A DNA stretch of 22,364 nt from CAZGMJ01 sp964526785 (lineage in GTDB: Bacteria > Planctomycetota > Phycisphaerae > Sedimentisphaerales > Anaerobacaceae), in the NCBI GenBank assembly GCA_964526785.1, contig CAZGMJ010000081.1, positions 1 through 22,364 of the forward strand. Reading direction: 5' to 3'. The notes below the pieces were generated by a model that worked only from the letters and a program-made list of their open reading frames with translations, did no database searches and was not told where the DNA came from. Both the position numbers and the translations under genes were made by a program. This document shows, in pieces, positions 6,829 through 14,359 of the stretch; position 1 is the stretch's first letter; each line of letters begins with the position of its first letter.

Positions 6829-6868
6829 CTAACACAACATTAACAAAGACCTGATAATGGCCTAATAA
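6829..6868 (+). promoter_or_regulatory. PhoB-binding array (four-unit Pho box) of the porin-pst operon
   Basis: Four heptamers lie exactly 11 bp apart: CTAACAC (6829-6835), TTAACAA (6840-6846), CTGATAA (6851-6857) and CTAATAA (6862-6868), with 4-bp spacers. The consensus YTRAYAM matches the minus-strand array near phoB. A -10 candidate TATTAA (6881-6886) follows 12 bp later, the position expected when PhoB replaces the -35 element. The porin start codon is 75 bp beyond that. Confidence 0.8.
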
Positions 6869-6880
6869 TGCACCCGTAGT

Positions 6881-6886
6881 TATTAA
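6881..6886 (+). promoter_or_regulatory. candidate -10 of the porin-pst operon
   Basis: TATTAA lies 12 bp after the last Pho-box heptamer, with no -35 consensus at the expected position, as is typical for PhoB-activated promoters. A second candidate, TATTGT (6889-6894), overlaps the region. Confidence 0.45.
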
Positions 6887-6960
6887 GGTATTGTTAAGCT
6901 GCCCCGGGGCGTCCCGATCCGGCAGCGGAACCACTACCACAAGCGTATGGAGGCACACAA

Positions 6961-8238
6961 ATGAAAAAGGGGAGCATGTTACGGGTGGCGTGCTTTGGGC
7001 TGTTGCTGACCGTGGCGGCGCAGGCGGTTAGCGCCGATGAGGTCGGCGAACTGAAGAAGCAGATGGCGCAGATGATGGATCGCCTGGCGCAGTTGGAGGC
7101 GAGGCAGAAGCTGCGGGAGCGCTCACTCAAGCAGCGCATCGAAGAAGTGGCCGAAAAGAAGGCTGCAGAGCCGCAGTCAACGGGCCTGCCGGACAGTCTG
7201 AAATGGGCGGAGAAGGTCAAGCTCTCCGGCGATTTCAGGTATCGCCACGAACACATCGATGAAGAGAAGGCAGGCAGCGTTCGGTGGAAGGACGGTCGAA
7301 GTCGCCATCGGATCAGAGCAAGACTTATGATTACATCGGTCGTAAATGACGAATGGGGTGTTGGTTTTAGAATTGCCAGCGGTTCCGATGATCCTGCATC
7401 GACGAACCAGACGCTGGACGATCATTTCTCGAGTAAGGAACTATGGCTCGACCTTGCGTATTTTGACTATCACCCGACCAACATCGATGGTTTGAACGTG
7501 TACGGCGGTAAAATCAAGAACCCATTCTACCGGGTCGGCAAGAATCAGCTCGTTTGGGACGGCGACGTCAACCCGGAGGGTATCGCCGCGCAATACGCTC
7601 TGCCCCTTGGGGATGCGGACACGCTGCATATCAATGGCGGGGGCTTCTGGGTTGAAGAGAGCTCCGGCGGTGTGGATACCGCGTTGTGGGGCGCCCAGAC
7701 GTACATTGAACATGAGATCGGCAATCCCGACACGATTATTGCCGGCGTCAGCTACTGGGACTACGTGCACGTGAAGGGCCAGCCCGTGCTGACGCAGTCG
7801 CTTGGCAATACGGTTGTCAGCGGCGCCTATGCCAATGATTACGATATCCTCGAATTGTTCGGCGAATACAAGACGAAGTTCTCAGCCATGCCGGTCTCAT
7901 TCTTCGGCAACTGGGTCAAAAACACGGCGGCCAGCACAAGCGAGGACAAGGGCTGGTTGGTCGGCACAACGCTGAACAAGGCGAAAAACCCCGGCGAATG
8001 GCAGGCCTCATATATGTATCGCGATCTGGAAGCCGATGCAGTGCTCGGCACCTTCTCGGACTCCGACTTCATAGGCGGTGGGACGGATGGCAAAGGCCAT
8101 ACATTCGGGTTTGCGTATCAACTGGCCAAGAACACACAGGCCGCATTGACCTACTTCCATAACGAGGACCACGCCAATTCGAGCAATCGCGATTTCGACT
8201 ATCGGAGATTGCAGGCGGATCTGAAGCTCAAATTCTAA
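6961..8238 (+). CDS. outer-membrane porin, probably for phosphate
   Basis: A 425-residue outer-membrane beta-barrel protein. Residues 1-25 are a signal peptide ending in AVSA. Residues 27-70 form a charged coiled coil (LKKQMAQMMDRLAQLEARQK and onward), a common periplasmic stalk that may trimerise or touch the peptidoglycan. From about 84 to the end, alternating polar/aromatic strands fit the 'putative porin' family, and the last residue is Phe, the usual signal for barrel assembly. GGAGG lies seven bases before the ATG. It is first in the Pho-box-controlled operon, followed by pstS, so by context it would pass phosphate or phosphorylated compounds, functionally analogous to OprP/OprO or PhoE. 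Sequence alone does not show ion specificity. Confidence 0.85.
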   Translation: MKKGSMLRVACFGLLLTVAAQAVSADEVGELKKQMAQMMDRLAQLEARQKLRERSLKQRIEEVAEKKAAEPQSTGLPDSLKWAEKVKLSGDFRYRHEHIDEEKAGSVRWKDGRSRHRIRARLMITSVVNDEWGVGFRIASGSDDPASTNQTLDDHFSSKELWLDLAYFDYHPTNIDGLNVYGGKIKNPFYRVGKNQLVWDGDVNPEGIAAQYALPLGDADTLHINGGGFWVEESSGGVDTALWGAQTYIEHEIGNPDTIIAGVSYWDYVHVKGQPVLTQSLGNTVVSGAYANDYDILELFGEYKTKFSAMPVSFFGNWVKNTAASTSEDKGWLVGTTLNKAKNPGEWQASYMYRDLEADAVLGTFSDSDFIGGGTDGKGHTFGFAYQLAKNTQAALTYFHNEDHANSSNRDFDYRRLQADLKLKF

Positions 8239-8250
8239 CTGAATAACGGG

Positions 8251-8288
8251 GCGGCCGGTTGCGAAGGTACAAGCGAACCGCCGGTCGC
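8251..8288 (+). other. intercistronic hairpin between porin and pstS
   Basis: The arm at 8251-8263 (GCGGCCGGTTGCG) pairs imperfectly with 8273-8288, whose reverse complement is GCGACCGGCGGTTCGC, leaving a small bulge. It is GC-rich and lacks a T tract, so it is more likely an mRNA-processing or stability element than a full terminator. Confidence 0.4.
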
Positions 8289-8329
8289 AGAAGGACATTG
8301 GAAATGCAGTATGAGCAAGGAGAACAGTA

Positions 8330-9148
8330 ATGAACAGAATAGTTTACAGCTTGGTCGCGATAGTGCTTCTGGCGGGGGCGAGTGCTTCAGCAGATACTCT
8401 GCAAATCGAAGGCTCGACCACTGTGGGTCCCATAGCGGACGCCTTTGCTGAGTACTTCATGAGCATCTATTCGGATCTTGAGATAACGGTGAAGAAGACC
8501 GGCAGCGGCGATGGGGCGGCTGCACTGGTTGACAACCGGTGCGATATTGCCAGCATGAGCCGCTTCATGAAGGAAAAGGAATTCAAGACGGCTGTGGACA
8601 ACGGCGTCTTCCCGGTAGCACACGTAGTCGCAATGGATGGTGTGTGCGTGATCGTGCATCCTTCGAATCCTGTCAAGGCGATGACGAAGCAGCAGGTTCG
8701 CGACATCTACATGGGCAAGATCAAGAACTGGAATCAGGTCGGCGGCCCGAACATGGAGATTGTGCCGATCAGTCGTGATACGTCGTCGGGGACATACGAG
8801 ACATTCCACGGGCTCGTTATGCAGAAGGAGAAGATGGCTGCGAACGTTGAGTACGTAAATGCAAATCCGCAGGCGCATGCACGGGTACGCAACACCCGCG
8901 GGGGCATCGCGTACGTCGGTCTCGGATTCATCGATCGTTACGTCAAAGCGGTTACTGTGGACGGTGTGGAACCTACGCGCAAGACGATTGCCAGCGGAAC
9001 GTATCCTGTTTCTCGTCCCCTGTATATGTGGACGAACGGCTACCCGAAACTCGGTTCCATGACGCACAAGTTCGTCGCGTTCTATCTGACCGAAAAGGGG
9101 CAGGAGCTTGTGGAAGCCAAAGGATTTGTTCCTGTGACGAACTACTAA
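8330..9148 (+). CDS. pstS: phosphate-binding protein PstS
   Basis: A 272-residue substrate-binding protein that captures phosphate outside the inner membrane and delivers it to PstCAB. Residues 1-21 form a signal peptide (IVLLAGASASA), with no lipobox Cys, so the protein should be soluble in the periplasm. Phosphate-contact motifs of the family are visible: GSTTVGP (28-34), GSGDG (58-62), SMSR (75-78) and SRDTSSGTYETF (148-159). Length is typical of the short PstS class. An AGGAGA site lies about eight bases before the ATG. It follows the porin by 91 bp across a hairpin and precedes pstC by 60 bp across a second hairpin, which may allow more PstS than permease to be made. Confidence 0.95.
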   Translation: MNRIVYSLVAIVLLAGASASADTLQIEGSTTVGPIADAFAEYFMSIYSDLEITVKKTGSGDGAAALVDNRCDIASMSRFMKEKEFKTAVDNGVFPVAHVVAMDGVCVIVHPSNPVKAMTKQQVRDIYMGKIKNWNQVGGPNMEIVPISRDTSSGTYETFHGLVMQKEKMAANVEYVNANPQAHARVRNTRGGIAYVGLGFIDRYVKAVTVDGVEPTRKTIASGTYPVSRPLYMWTNGYPKLGSMTHKFVAFYLTEKGQELVEAKGFVPVTNY

Positions 9149-9172
9149 GTACCGGCGGAATAGCCGGATACT
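9148..9172 (+). other. intercistronic hairpin between pstS and pstC
   Basis: AGTA-CCGGC (9148-9156) pairs with GCCGG-TACT (9163-9172, one bulged A) around a 6-nt loop, starting at the last base of the pstS stop codon. No T tract follows. Such stems after binding-protein genes commonly protect the upstream mRNA from 3' decay. Confidence 0.5.
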
Positions 9173-9208
9173 CTTACGTATCAATAGAATGAACGTGTAA
9201 GGTTCTGA

Positions 9209-10492
9209 ATGCAGACACCAAGTGCTAGTGTAACGAAGCCAGCGGACCGGTTGCCCCGGCCGCTGGCTCTTACGCCCGGAGAAGACCTCAAAGGTTACGT
9301 CTTCAGCCATGTGGGCAAAGCTGCGCTGTTCCTGATTACATGCAGTTCGGTTCTGGCGGTTTTGCTCATTCTGGTTTTCGTGGTTCGGGAAGGCATACCC
9401 TTTATAAATGTCAACACGGGCTATTCCGACAACGCTGAAGTGATAGAATTCGGCAAGGCCGAAAACGATGTCGTACGGGGTGCGTATGATGTGGCCGTTA
9501 CGATAAGCGGCGGCGAAGTGGTCGGGGCGCAGATCAAGCGCGCGAATGAGTCGGCATACCACGATGCAAAGATCGACGGTTCGGTTATCAAGATAAGCCA
9601 GCGGCCGGGGAGCGGGACGGAACTTGCCTGGGCCGGAAGCGGCATGGAAATCGATGTGAATGTCCGGGCCGAGTCCGGGCGAGCCATCGAAGACGGGGTC
9701 TACAAGTCGCGTGTCACGGTGCGTTCTGCGCTGAGCCAGTTTCTCATGAGCCCGCAGTGGTATCCCGAAGCCAGACCGGTCAGATTCGGCGCGCTGGCTT
9801 TGATAAGCGGCTCTGCATATGTCACAATTGCGGCGCTGGTGTTTGCGGTGCCGATCGGAATCATGGCGGCTGTCTTCCTCAGCGATATCGTTCCATACAG
9901 AATCGGCAGCATCATAAAGCCGGTGATAGAGTTGCTGGCGGCCATTCCTTCTGTGGCATACGGCTTTTTCGCAGTGCTCGTTGTCGCACCTTTGCTGCAG
10001 AAGAAATTGGGCTTCCCGACGGGCACCAATGCGTTGAACGCGTCACTGCTGCTTGCAGTCATGGCGCTGCCCACGATCATCAGTGTGGCTGAGGATTCGC
10101 TCTCCGCGCTGGGGCGAGAACTGCGGGAGGCTTCCTACAGCCTCGGTGCCACACGGCTTGAGACCAGCATTCGCGTCGTCATACCGGCGGCGCACAGTGG
10201 CATAATAGCGGCGATCGTCCTGGGCATGATGCGAGCAATCGGCGAGACGATGGTTGTATGGATGGCGTCAGGCAACGCGGCGCAGATTCCGCATCCATGG
10301 TGGGATTTGTCGCAGTCCGTTCGCACGATGACGGCGACAATCGCGGGCGATATGGGCGAAACCGCGAAGGGTTCGCCACACTACAGATCGCTCTTTGCGG
10401 TCGGAATTGTGCTGCTGGTGTTGACGTTTTCTCTCAACATCGTCAGCGAGTACTTCATGATGCGTGCAAAGAAAGCGACGGGTAAGTCCTGA
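9209..10492 (+). CDS. pstC: phosphate ABC transporter permease PstC with extra extracytoplasmic domain
   Basis: A 427-residue permease, about 100 residues longer than usual PstC (roughly 300-320). TM1 is about 38-60. Between TM1 and the conserved FLMSPQWYP segment (178-186) lies an insert, about 70-175, that is beta-rich and hydrophilic (for example YDVAVTISGGEVVGAQIK) and would face the periplasm. The remaining TM helices span about 196-415, with the EAA loop that docks PstB at about 303-330 (RELREASYSLGATRLETS). The start has AAGG upstream, and the 37-residue N-terminal tail is cytoplasmic. pstA begins one base after the stop, so the two are translationally coupled. The insert may contact PstS or the porin stalk; this is inference. 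Confidence 0.93.
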   Translation: MQTPSASVTKPADRLPRPLALTPGEDLKGYVFSHVGKAALFLITCSSVLAVLLILVFVVREGIPFINVNTGYSDNAEVIEFGKAENDVVRGAYDVAVTISGGEVVGAQIKRANESAYHDAKIDGSVIKISQRPGSGTELAWAGSGMEIDVNVRAESGRAIEDGVYKSRVTVRSALSQFLMSPQWYPEARPVRFGALALISGSAYVTIAALVFAVPIGIMAAVFLSDIVPYRIGSIIKPVIELLAAIPSVAYGFFAVLVVAPLLQKKLGFPTGTNALNASLLLAVMALPTIISVAEDSLSALGRELREASYSLGATRLETSIRVVIPAAHSGIIAAIVLGMMRAIGETMVVWMASGNAAQIPHPWWDLSQSVRTMTATIAGDMGETAKGSPHYRSLFAVGIVLLVLTFSLNIVSEYFMMRAKKATGKS

Positions 10493-10493
10493 G

Positions 10494-12119
10494 ATGAGTG
10501 TAGCTGTAAGGCAAATGCTGGATAAGGTGTTCACGGCACTGACGGCCGCCACCGTGATCCTGTTGTCGCTGGTCCTGCTGGCCATTCTCGGCCCCATGAT
10601 CTACCGCGGCTCCGGTGCCGTTGTGTTCAAAGGCACCGTCGAATGGAGAAAGATGCAGTTGGCTCTGTTCAAGCGAGGGGACGCCGACGCGCTGAAGGTG
10701 GAACTGGATAAGGTTCAAGAGCATCGGGACTTCGTCTATCAACGGATTCAGGAATTCAAGCAGGGGGTGAATCCGGAAGCGCTGAGCGACCGGGCTCGCA
10801 AGATACATCGAGAGTTTGGACAGCAATTGCGGGAGCGCGATGTTTCGGGTGATCGGTACAGCGAGTTGCGTTCCCTTTCCCGGGATATAAGGAACTCGCT
10901 GGAGTCTGCATTCGAATCGGACAGCAGTGAAGAAGTGGCTGCACACCTGGAGGAAGTCCTGCAGTATCAGGACGACGAACGGCTTGCGGGAACGGTGGCG
11001 GCGGAGTTCTTTCCCATGGCTGCCACTTACCAGAAGGCGGTGCAGAAGATTGACTTCGGCGCACGCGAGAAATACGCCGAATCCCTTGCTGAAGTCGAAG
11101 GGGTGATCGGGGAGTTGTTCGGGCCGAGAAGAGACGAGGCCCCCCCCGCGCTCGTTCGTCTGCGTTTTGGGGCTACGCGGTGGGATCGCGGCATGGAGTT
11201 GCTCGACAAGTTGCTGTATGCCGAGCGTTGGGTCGAGGTCGAACCGGGTGAGCCGTTGATCAAGAAGCGGTATCCGAGGGAAGAGCTCTTTGCGGGGACG
11301 GACCTGGAACCGGTGTTCGGGTATGTCAGCGAGAACCTGCCGAAAATGCTGCGTCCACGATTGACGTTCTACTGGCAGTACTTCATCGACGACAACTACA
11401 ACAGCCATTACTTCGGCGGCGTGGGGCCCGAAATACTCGGAACTCTTCTGATTACGGTCGTTGCGATGATCGTGGTGATGCCGCTGGGTTTGATTTCGGC
11501 CGCATATCTGGTCGAGTGTTCTTCGGACAACTATGCGATCCGGATCATTCGGATGTGCATCAATACGCTGGCGGGCGTGCCGAGCATCGTCTTTGGTCTG
11601 TTCGGACTGGCATTTTTCGTGCTTTATCTGTTTCCGATATTCGGCCTGCCTTCGAAGGCGTGCATCCTTGCCGCCTCCCTGACCCTGGCCGTCCTGACAC
11701 TGCCGGTAATGATCCGGGCCAGCGAGGAAGCTATTCGCGCTGTTCCTCCTGCGTACAAGGAGGCCTCTCTCGCTCTCGGGGCCAGCCATTTTCGCACGTT
11801 CATGACTGTGATACTGCCTGCGGCACTGCCCGGCATACTGACCGGCGTGATACTCAGCCTGAGCCGGGTGGCCGGCGAAACTGCGCCCATACTCTTTACC
11901 GGCGCTGTTTCAATGGGCCCGGTGCCCGATTCGCTTCTTGATCCGACACGCACCCTGTCCTATGGTAGTTATAATATAGCGGTGGGGGATCGACTCAGTA
12001 TGATGGTGCCGCACAAGCAATACGGAATGGTAGTTACTCTCATTCTGCTTATTCTGTGCCTCAACGGACTGGCGATCGTGTTGAGATCGCGAGTATTCAA
12101 AAAGCTCAAAGGACAATAG
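10494..12119 (+). CDS. pstA: phosphate ABC transporter permease PstA with large extracytoplasmic insertion
   Basis: A 541-residue permease, nearly twice the usual PstA length of about 280-300. TM1 is about 15-36. Residues about 45-290 form a hydrophilic, helix-rich insert with coiled-coil character (for example LKVELDKVQEHRDFVYQRIQ), placed where normal PstA has only a short loop. The canonical permease resumes at FYWQYFIDDN (292-301) and GGVGPEILGTL (308-318), with TM helices to about 530 and the EAA loop at about 412-440 (AIRAVPPAYKEASLALGAS). The start at 10494 overlaps the pstC end region; an in-frame ATG 30 bp upstream lies inside pstC and is less likely. The insert would project into the periplasm. 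The conserved membrane part is intact, so transport should be preserved. Confidence 0.93.
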   Translation: MSVAVRQMLDKVFTALTAATVILLSLVLLAILGPMIYRGSGAVVFKGTVEWRKMQLALFKRGDADALKVELDKVQEHRDFVYQRIQEFKQGVNPEALSDRARKIHREFGQQLRERDVSGDRYSELRSLSRDIRNSLESAFESDSSEEVAAHLEEVLQYQDDERLAGTVAAEFFPMAATYQKAVQKIDFGAREKYAESLAEVEGVIGELFGPRRDEAPPALVRLRFGATRWDRGMELLDKLLYAERWVEVEPGEPLIKKRYPREELFAGTDLEPVFGYVSENLPKMLRPRLTFYWQYFIDDNYNSHYFGGVGPEILGTLLITVVAMIVVMPLGLISAAYLVECSSDNYAIRIIRMCINTLAGVPSIVFGLFGLAFFVLYLFPIFGLPSKACILAASLTLAVLTLPVMIRASEEAIRAVPPAYKEASLALGASHFRTFMTVILPAALPGILTGVILSLSRVAGETAPILFTGAVSMGPVPDSLLDPTRTLSYGSYNIAVGDRLSMMVPHKQYGMVVTLILLILCLNGLAIVLRSRVFKKLKGQ

Positions 12120-12163
12120 GAGAATTCGCACGAGATCCGCTTATGGCCGAAAGGGAAAGAGAC

Positions 12164-13027
12164 ATGCCGACGTCAGCCTCATTGAATAGCAGAGATAAGT
12201 CAACGGTCGTTCCGGCCGGGCACGCCCGCGAGCAATCCGATCGAGGCGAGAAAAAGCATGTTGCTCCGGACACCGGTGAGATCGTTAAGTCCGTGGACTT
12301 CAGTCTGTACTACGGTCAGAAGGCCGGCGTTGTGAACATTACGATGGCGATCCCGCCTCGCAGTGTGACCGCCATTATCGGGCCAAGCGGCTGCGGCAAG
12401 AGCACATTTCTCCGCAGTATTAATCGCATGAACGACCTGATCCCGCACGTCCGTGCAACCGGCAAGTTGGTTGTCGGAGGTCAGAATATCTATGAGAAAC
12501 GGATCAATCTTGTGAACCTCCGACAGCAGGTCGGAATGGTGTTTCAAAAGCCAAATCCTTTTCCCAAGAGCATATTCGACAATATCGCTTATGGTCCGCG
12601 GCTGCAGGGCGTTCGGAGTCACTCGAAGCTCCAGCAGGTCACTGAAGAAAGTCTCAAAGCCGCCGCACTGTGGGATGAGGTGAAGGACGATTTGAAGAAA
12701 TCCGCATTGGCGCTGTCCGGCGGTCAGCAGCAGCGATTGTGTATCGCTCGAGCTCTCGCGACCAAGCCCGAGGTGCTACTGATGGACGAGCCGTGTTCGG
12801 CGCTCGACCCGATCGCCACTGGTAAGATCGAAGATCTTATTGAGCAACTCAAAACGCGCTACACTATTGTCATCGTTACGCACAATATGCAGCAGGCCGC
12901 ACGCGTCAGCGAACGCTCGGCTTTCTTTTGTATGGGCGAACTGATCGAGTATGATCTGACGTCCAGGATATTCAGCAATCCGAGCAAGAAGGAAACCGAA
13001 GATTATGTCACAGGCCGATTTGGCTGA
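12164..13027 (+). CDS. pstB: phosphate ABC transporter ATPase PstB
   Basis: A 287-residue ATP-binding subunit on the cytoplasmic face that powers phosphate uptake through PstCA. Motifs: Walker A GPSGCGKST (73-81), Q-loop Gln128 in VFQKPNPFP, signature LSGGQQQR (184-191), Walker B VLLMDEP (204-210) and H-loop His240 in VTHN. The core begins near residue 38, after a hydrophilic N-terminal tail of about 35 residues that is longer than in E. coli PstB. I chose the ATG at 12164 because AAGGG lies about eight bases upstream; the ATG at 12143 has its nearest AGGAG 20 bases away. The gene lies 44 bp after pstA, and its last 23 bases overlap the next small gene. Confidence 0.95.
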   Translation: MPTSASLNSRDKSTVVPAGHAREQSDRGEKKHVAPDTGEIVKSVDFSLYYGQKAGVVNITMAIPPRSVTAIIGPSGCGKSTFLRSINRMNDLIPHVRATGKLVVGGQNIYEKRINLVNLRQQVGMVFQKPNPFPKSIFDNIAYGPRLQGVRSHSKLQQVTEESLKAAALWDEVKDDLKKSALALSGGQQQRLCIARALATKPEVLLMDEPCSALDPIATGKIEDLIEQLKTRYTIVIVTHNMQQAARVSERSAFFCMGELIEYDLTSRIFSNPSKKETEDYVTGRFG

Positions 13028-13388
13028 TCAGTTTACGGTGCCTGAGCGAACCGTGATATGGAAGATACGCACCATCAAGAACTACCCGGAGGCGCACAAC
13101 CATCTGCTCATTGGGAAGGTTCTGAACGTGACCGAATCGTATGTTCGGCTGCACTGCCGGACTTTCCATTTCGGGCGCACCGTCAACGGTCCGAACGACA
13201 TCCAAATCGGCGGCCTGATGGTGAGAGTTGTTCCCTGGAGCCGGGTGGAAGTTATTAATGAACTACCGGATACGTTCGATTACGTTCGCAGCCGACTGAT
13301 TGCGGACAAGGAGGGGCAGGTCCTGTTTCAGGACCGACAGCATACCCATCCCGTGGGAGCCGGCACGCCATATGACGTGCGATACTGA
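13005..13388 (+). CDS. small conserved-looking protein of unknown function between pstB and phoU
   Basis: A 127-residue soluble protein that I do not recognise. It has no signal peptide or membrane segment. Residues 32-90 alternate hydrophobic and polar positions (HLLIGKVLNVTESYVRLHCR, then GGLMVRVVPWSRVEVINELP), which would fit a small beta-barrel of the SH3 or Sm type; residues 91-103 look helical. This fold guess is inference. The first 23 bases overlap the end of pstB in another frame, and phoU follows after 14 bp, so translation is coupled to both. AGGA lies 11 bases before the ATG. Its place in a Pho-controlled operon suggests a role in phosphate uptake control, for example as an adaptor between PstB and PhoU or as a nucleic-acid-binding regulator. 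Confidence 0.75.
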   Translation: MSQADLADQFTVPERTVIWKIRTIKNYPEAHNHLLIGKVLNVTESYVRLHCRTFHFGRTVNGPNDIQIGGLMVRVVPWSRVEVINELPDTFDYVRSRLIADKEGQVLFQDRQHTHPVGAGTPYDVRY

Positions 13389-13402
13389 ATAGGAATTGCA
13401 TT

Positions 13403-14101
13403 ATGCCTGTACATCTACAGCGAGAAATTGAGAATCTGAAGAAAGACGTCCTCACGCTGGGAGCCATGGTTGAGATGAGCGTGCGGGAAGCGGCGCTTGC
13501 AATAACCAACCGCGACGACGAATTGGCTCGAAGCGTGATTGACAAAGACATCAAGATCGATCGCATGGAGGTCGAGATCGAAGAAGCATGTTTGAAGATA
13601 TTGGCGCTGCATCAGCCGGTTGCGATCGATCTGCGTTTCATTATTGCGGTCCTGAAGATCAACAACGATCTGGAACGCGTGGGGGACCTGGCAGTGAACA
13701 TTGCCGAGCGCGCGTTGTTTCTTGCGAGCCAGGCGCCTGTAGAGACAGGCTTTGACTTCGTGGGTATGAGCCGTAAGGTGCAGGCAATGCTGCGAAAAAG
13801 CCTGGACGCCCTCGTGCAATTGAGCGTCCCGCTGGCTCACGAGGTATGCGCGTCGGATGATGAGGTCGATGCCTTGAACAGAGAGATGTACCTGCTGGTG
13901 CAGGATGCGGTCGTTACGTATCCGGGCCGGACGGAAGCCTACGTGCATTTACTCTCGGTCTCCCGCCACTTCGAGCGCATCGCCGACCACGCAACCAATA
14001 TCGCCGAGGATATCATCTATATGATTGAGGGGGATATCGTACGGCACAGCGTTGAGGATTACATCTCCCACGATTCGCATATACGTTCGGACGACGCGTA
14101 A
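13403..14101 (+). CDS. phoU: phosphate signalling regulator PhoU
   Basis: A 232-residue all-helical cytoplasmic protein that links the Pst transporter to PhoR and keeps the Pho response off when phosphate is plentiful. Two PhoU repeats are visible, each with the family's metal-binding motif: ERVGDLAVNIAE at 91-102 and ERIADHATNIAEDI at 191-204. Length matches the family (about 215-240). AGGAA lies about eight bases before the ATG. It is last in the operon; the C-terminal tail (about 215-232) is rich in His and Asp and looks flexible. No strong terminator in its own direction follows, apart from the shared stem at 14258-14290. Confidence 0.95.
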   Translation: MPVHLQREIENLKKDVLTLGAMVEMSVREAALAITNRDDELARSVIDKDIKIDRMEVEIEEACLKILALHQPVAIDLRFIIAVLKINNDLERVGDLAVNIAERALFLASQAPVETGFDFVGMSRKVQAMLRKSLDALVQLSVPLAHEVCASDDEVDALNREMYLLVQDAVVTYPGRTEAYVHLLSVSRHFERIADHATNIAEDIIYMIEGDIVRHSVEDYISHDSHIRSDDA

Positions 14102-14257
14102 GTCCGCTCGATGATCCGAAAGGGATCGGGATGTTGCTGTGTTTGGAAGCTATTGCGTATCGGCTTAGGTGCAGAACTCCGCACTGGCCGCATATGGCGA
14201 ATTGCTACGATGTGACATCGAACGATGACAAATCAACCTGTCTGCGATGCAAAGAAG
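14102..14257. other. spacer between convergent genes, nothing else seen
   Basis: This region lies between phoU and the shared terminator stem. No gene is supported; an open frame on the minus strand runs across the terminator and has no ribosome binding site. Confidence 0.4.
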
Positions 14258-14290
14258 AAGCCATTGGGACAATGAATACCCCAATGGCTT
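14258..14290 (-). terminator. terminator between phoU and the lipoprotein gene
   Basis: AAGCCATTGGG (14258-14268) and CCCAATGGCTT (14280-14290) are perfect 11-bp complements around an 11-nt loop. Read on the minus strand, the stem is followed by CTTCTTTGC, a T-rich tail, so it best serves the minus-strand lipoprotein gene that ends at 14360. It may also stop phoU transcripts less efficiently. Confidence 0.75.
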
Positions 14291-14359
14291 GTCGTTGACT
14301 CTATCATGTAGCGCCAGGGCCCGCTTGCTTCGTATGGCTGGGGTCGAAACGCACACATA

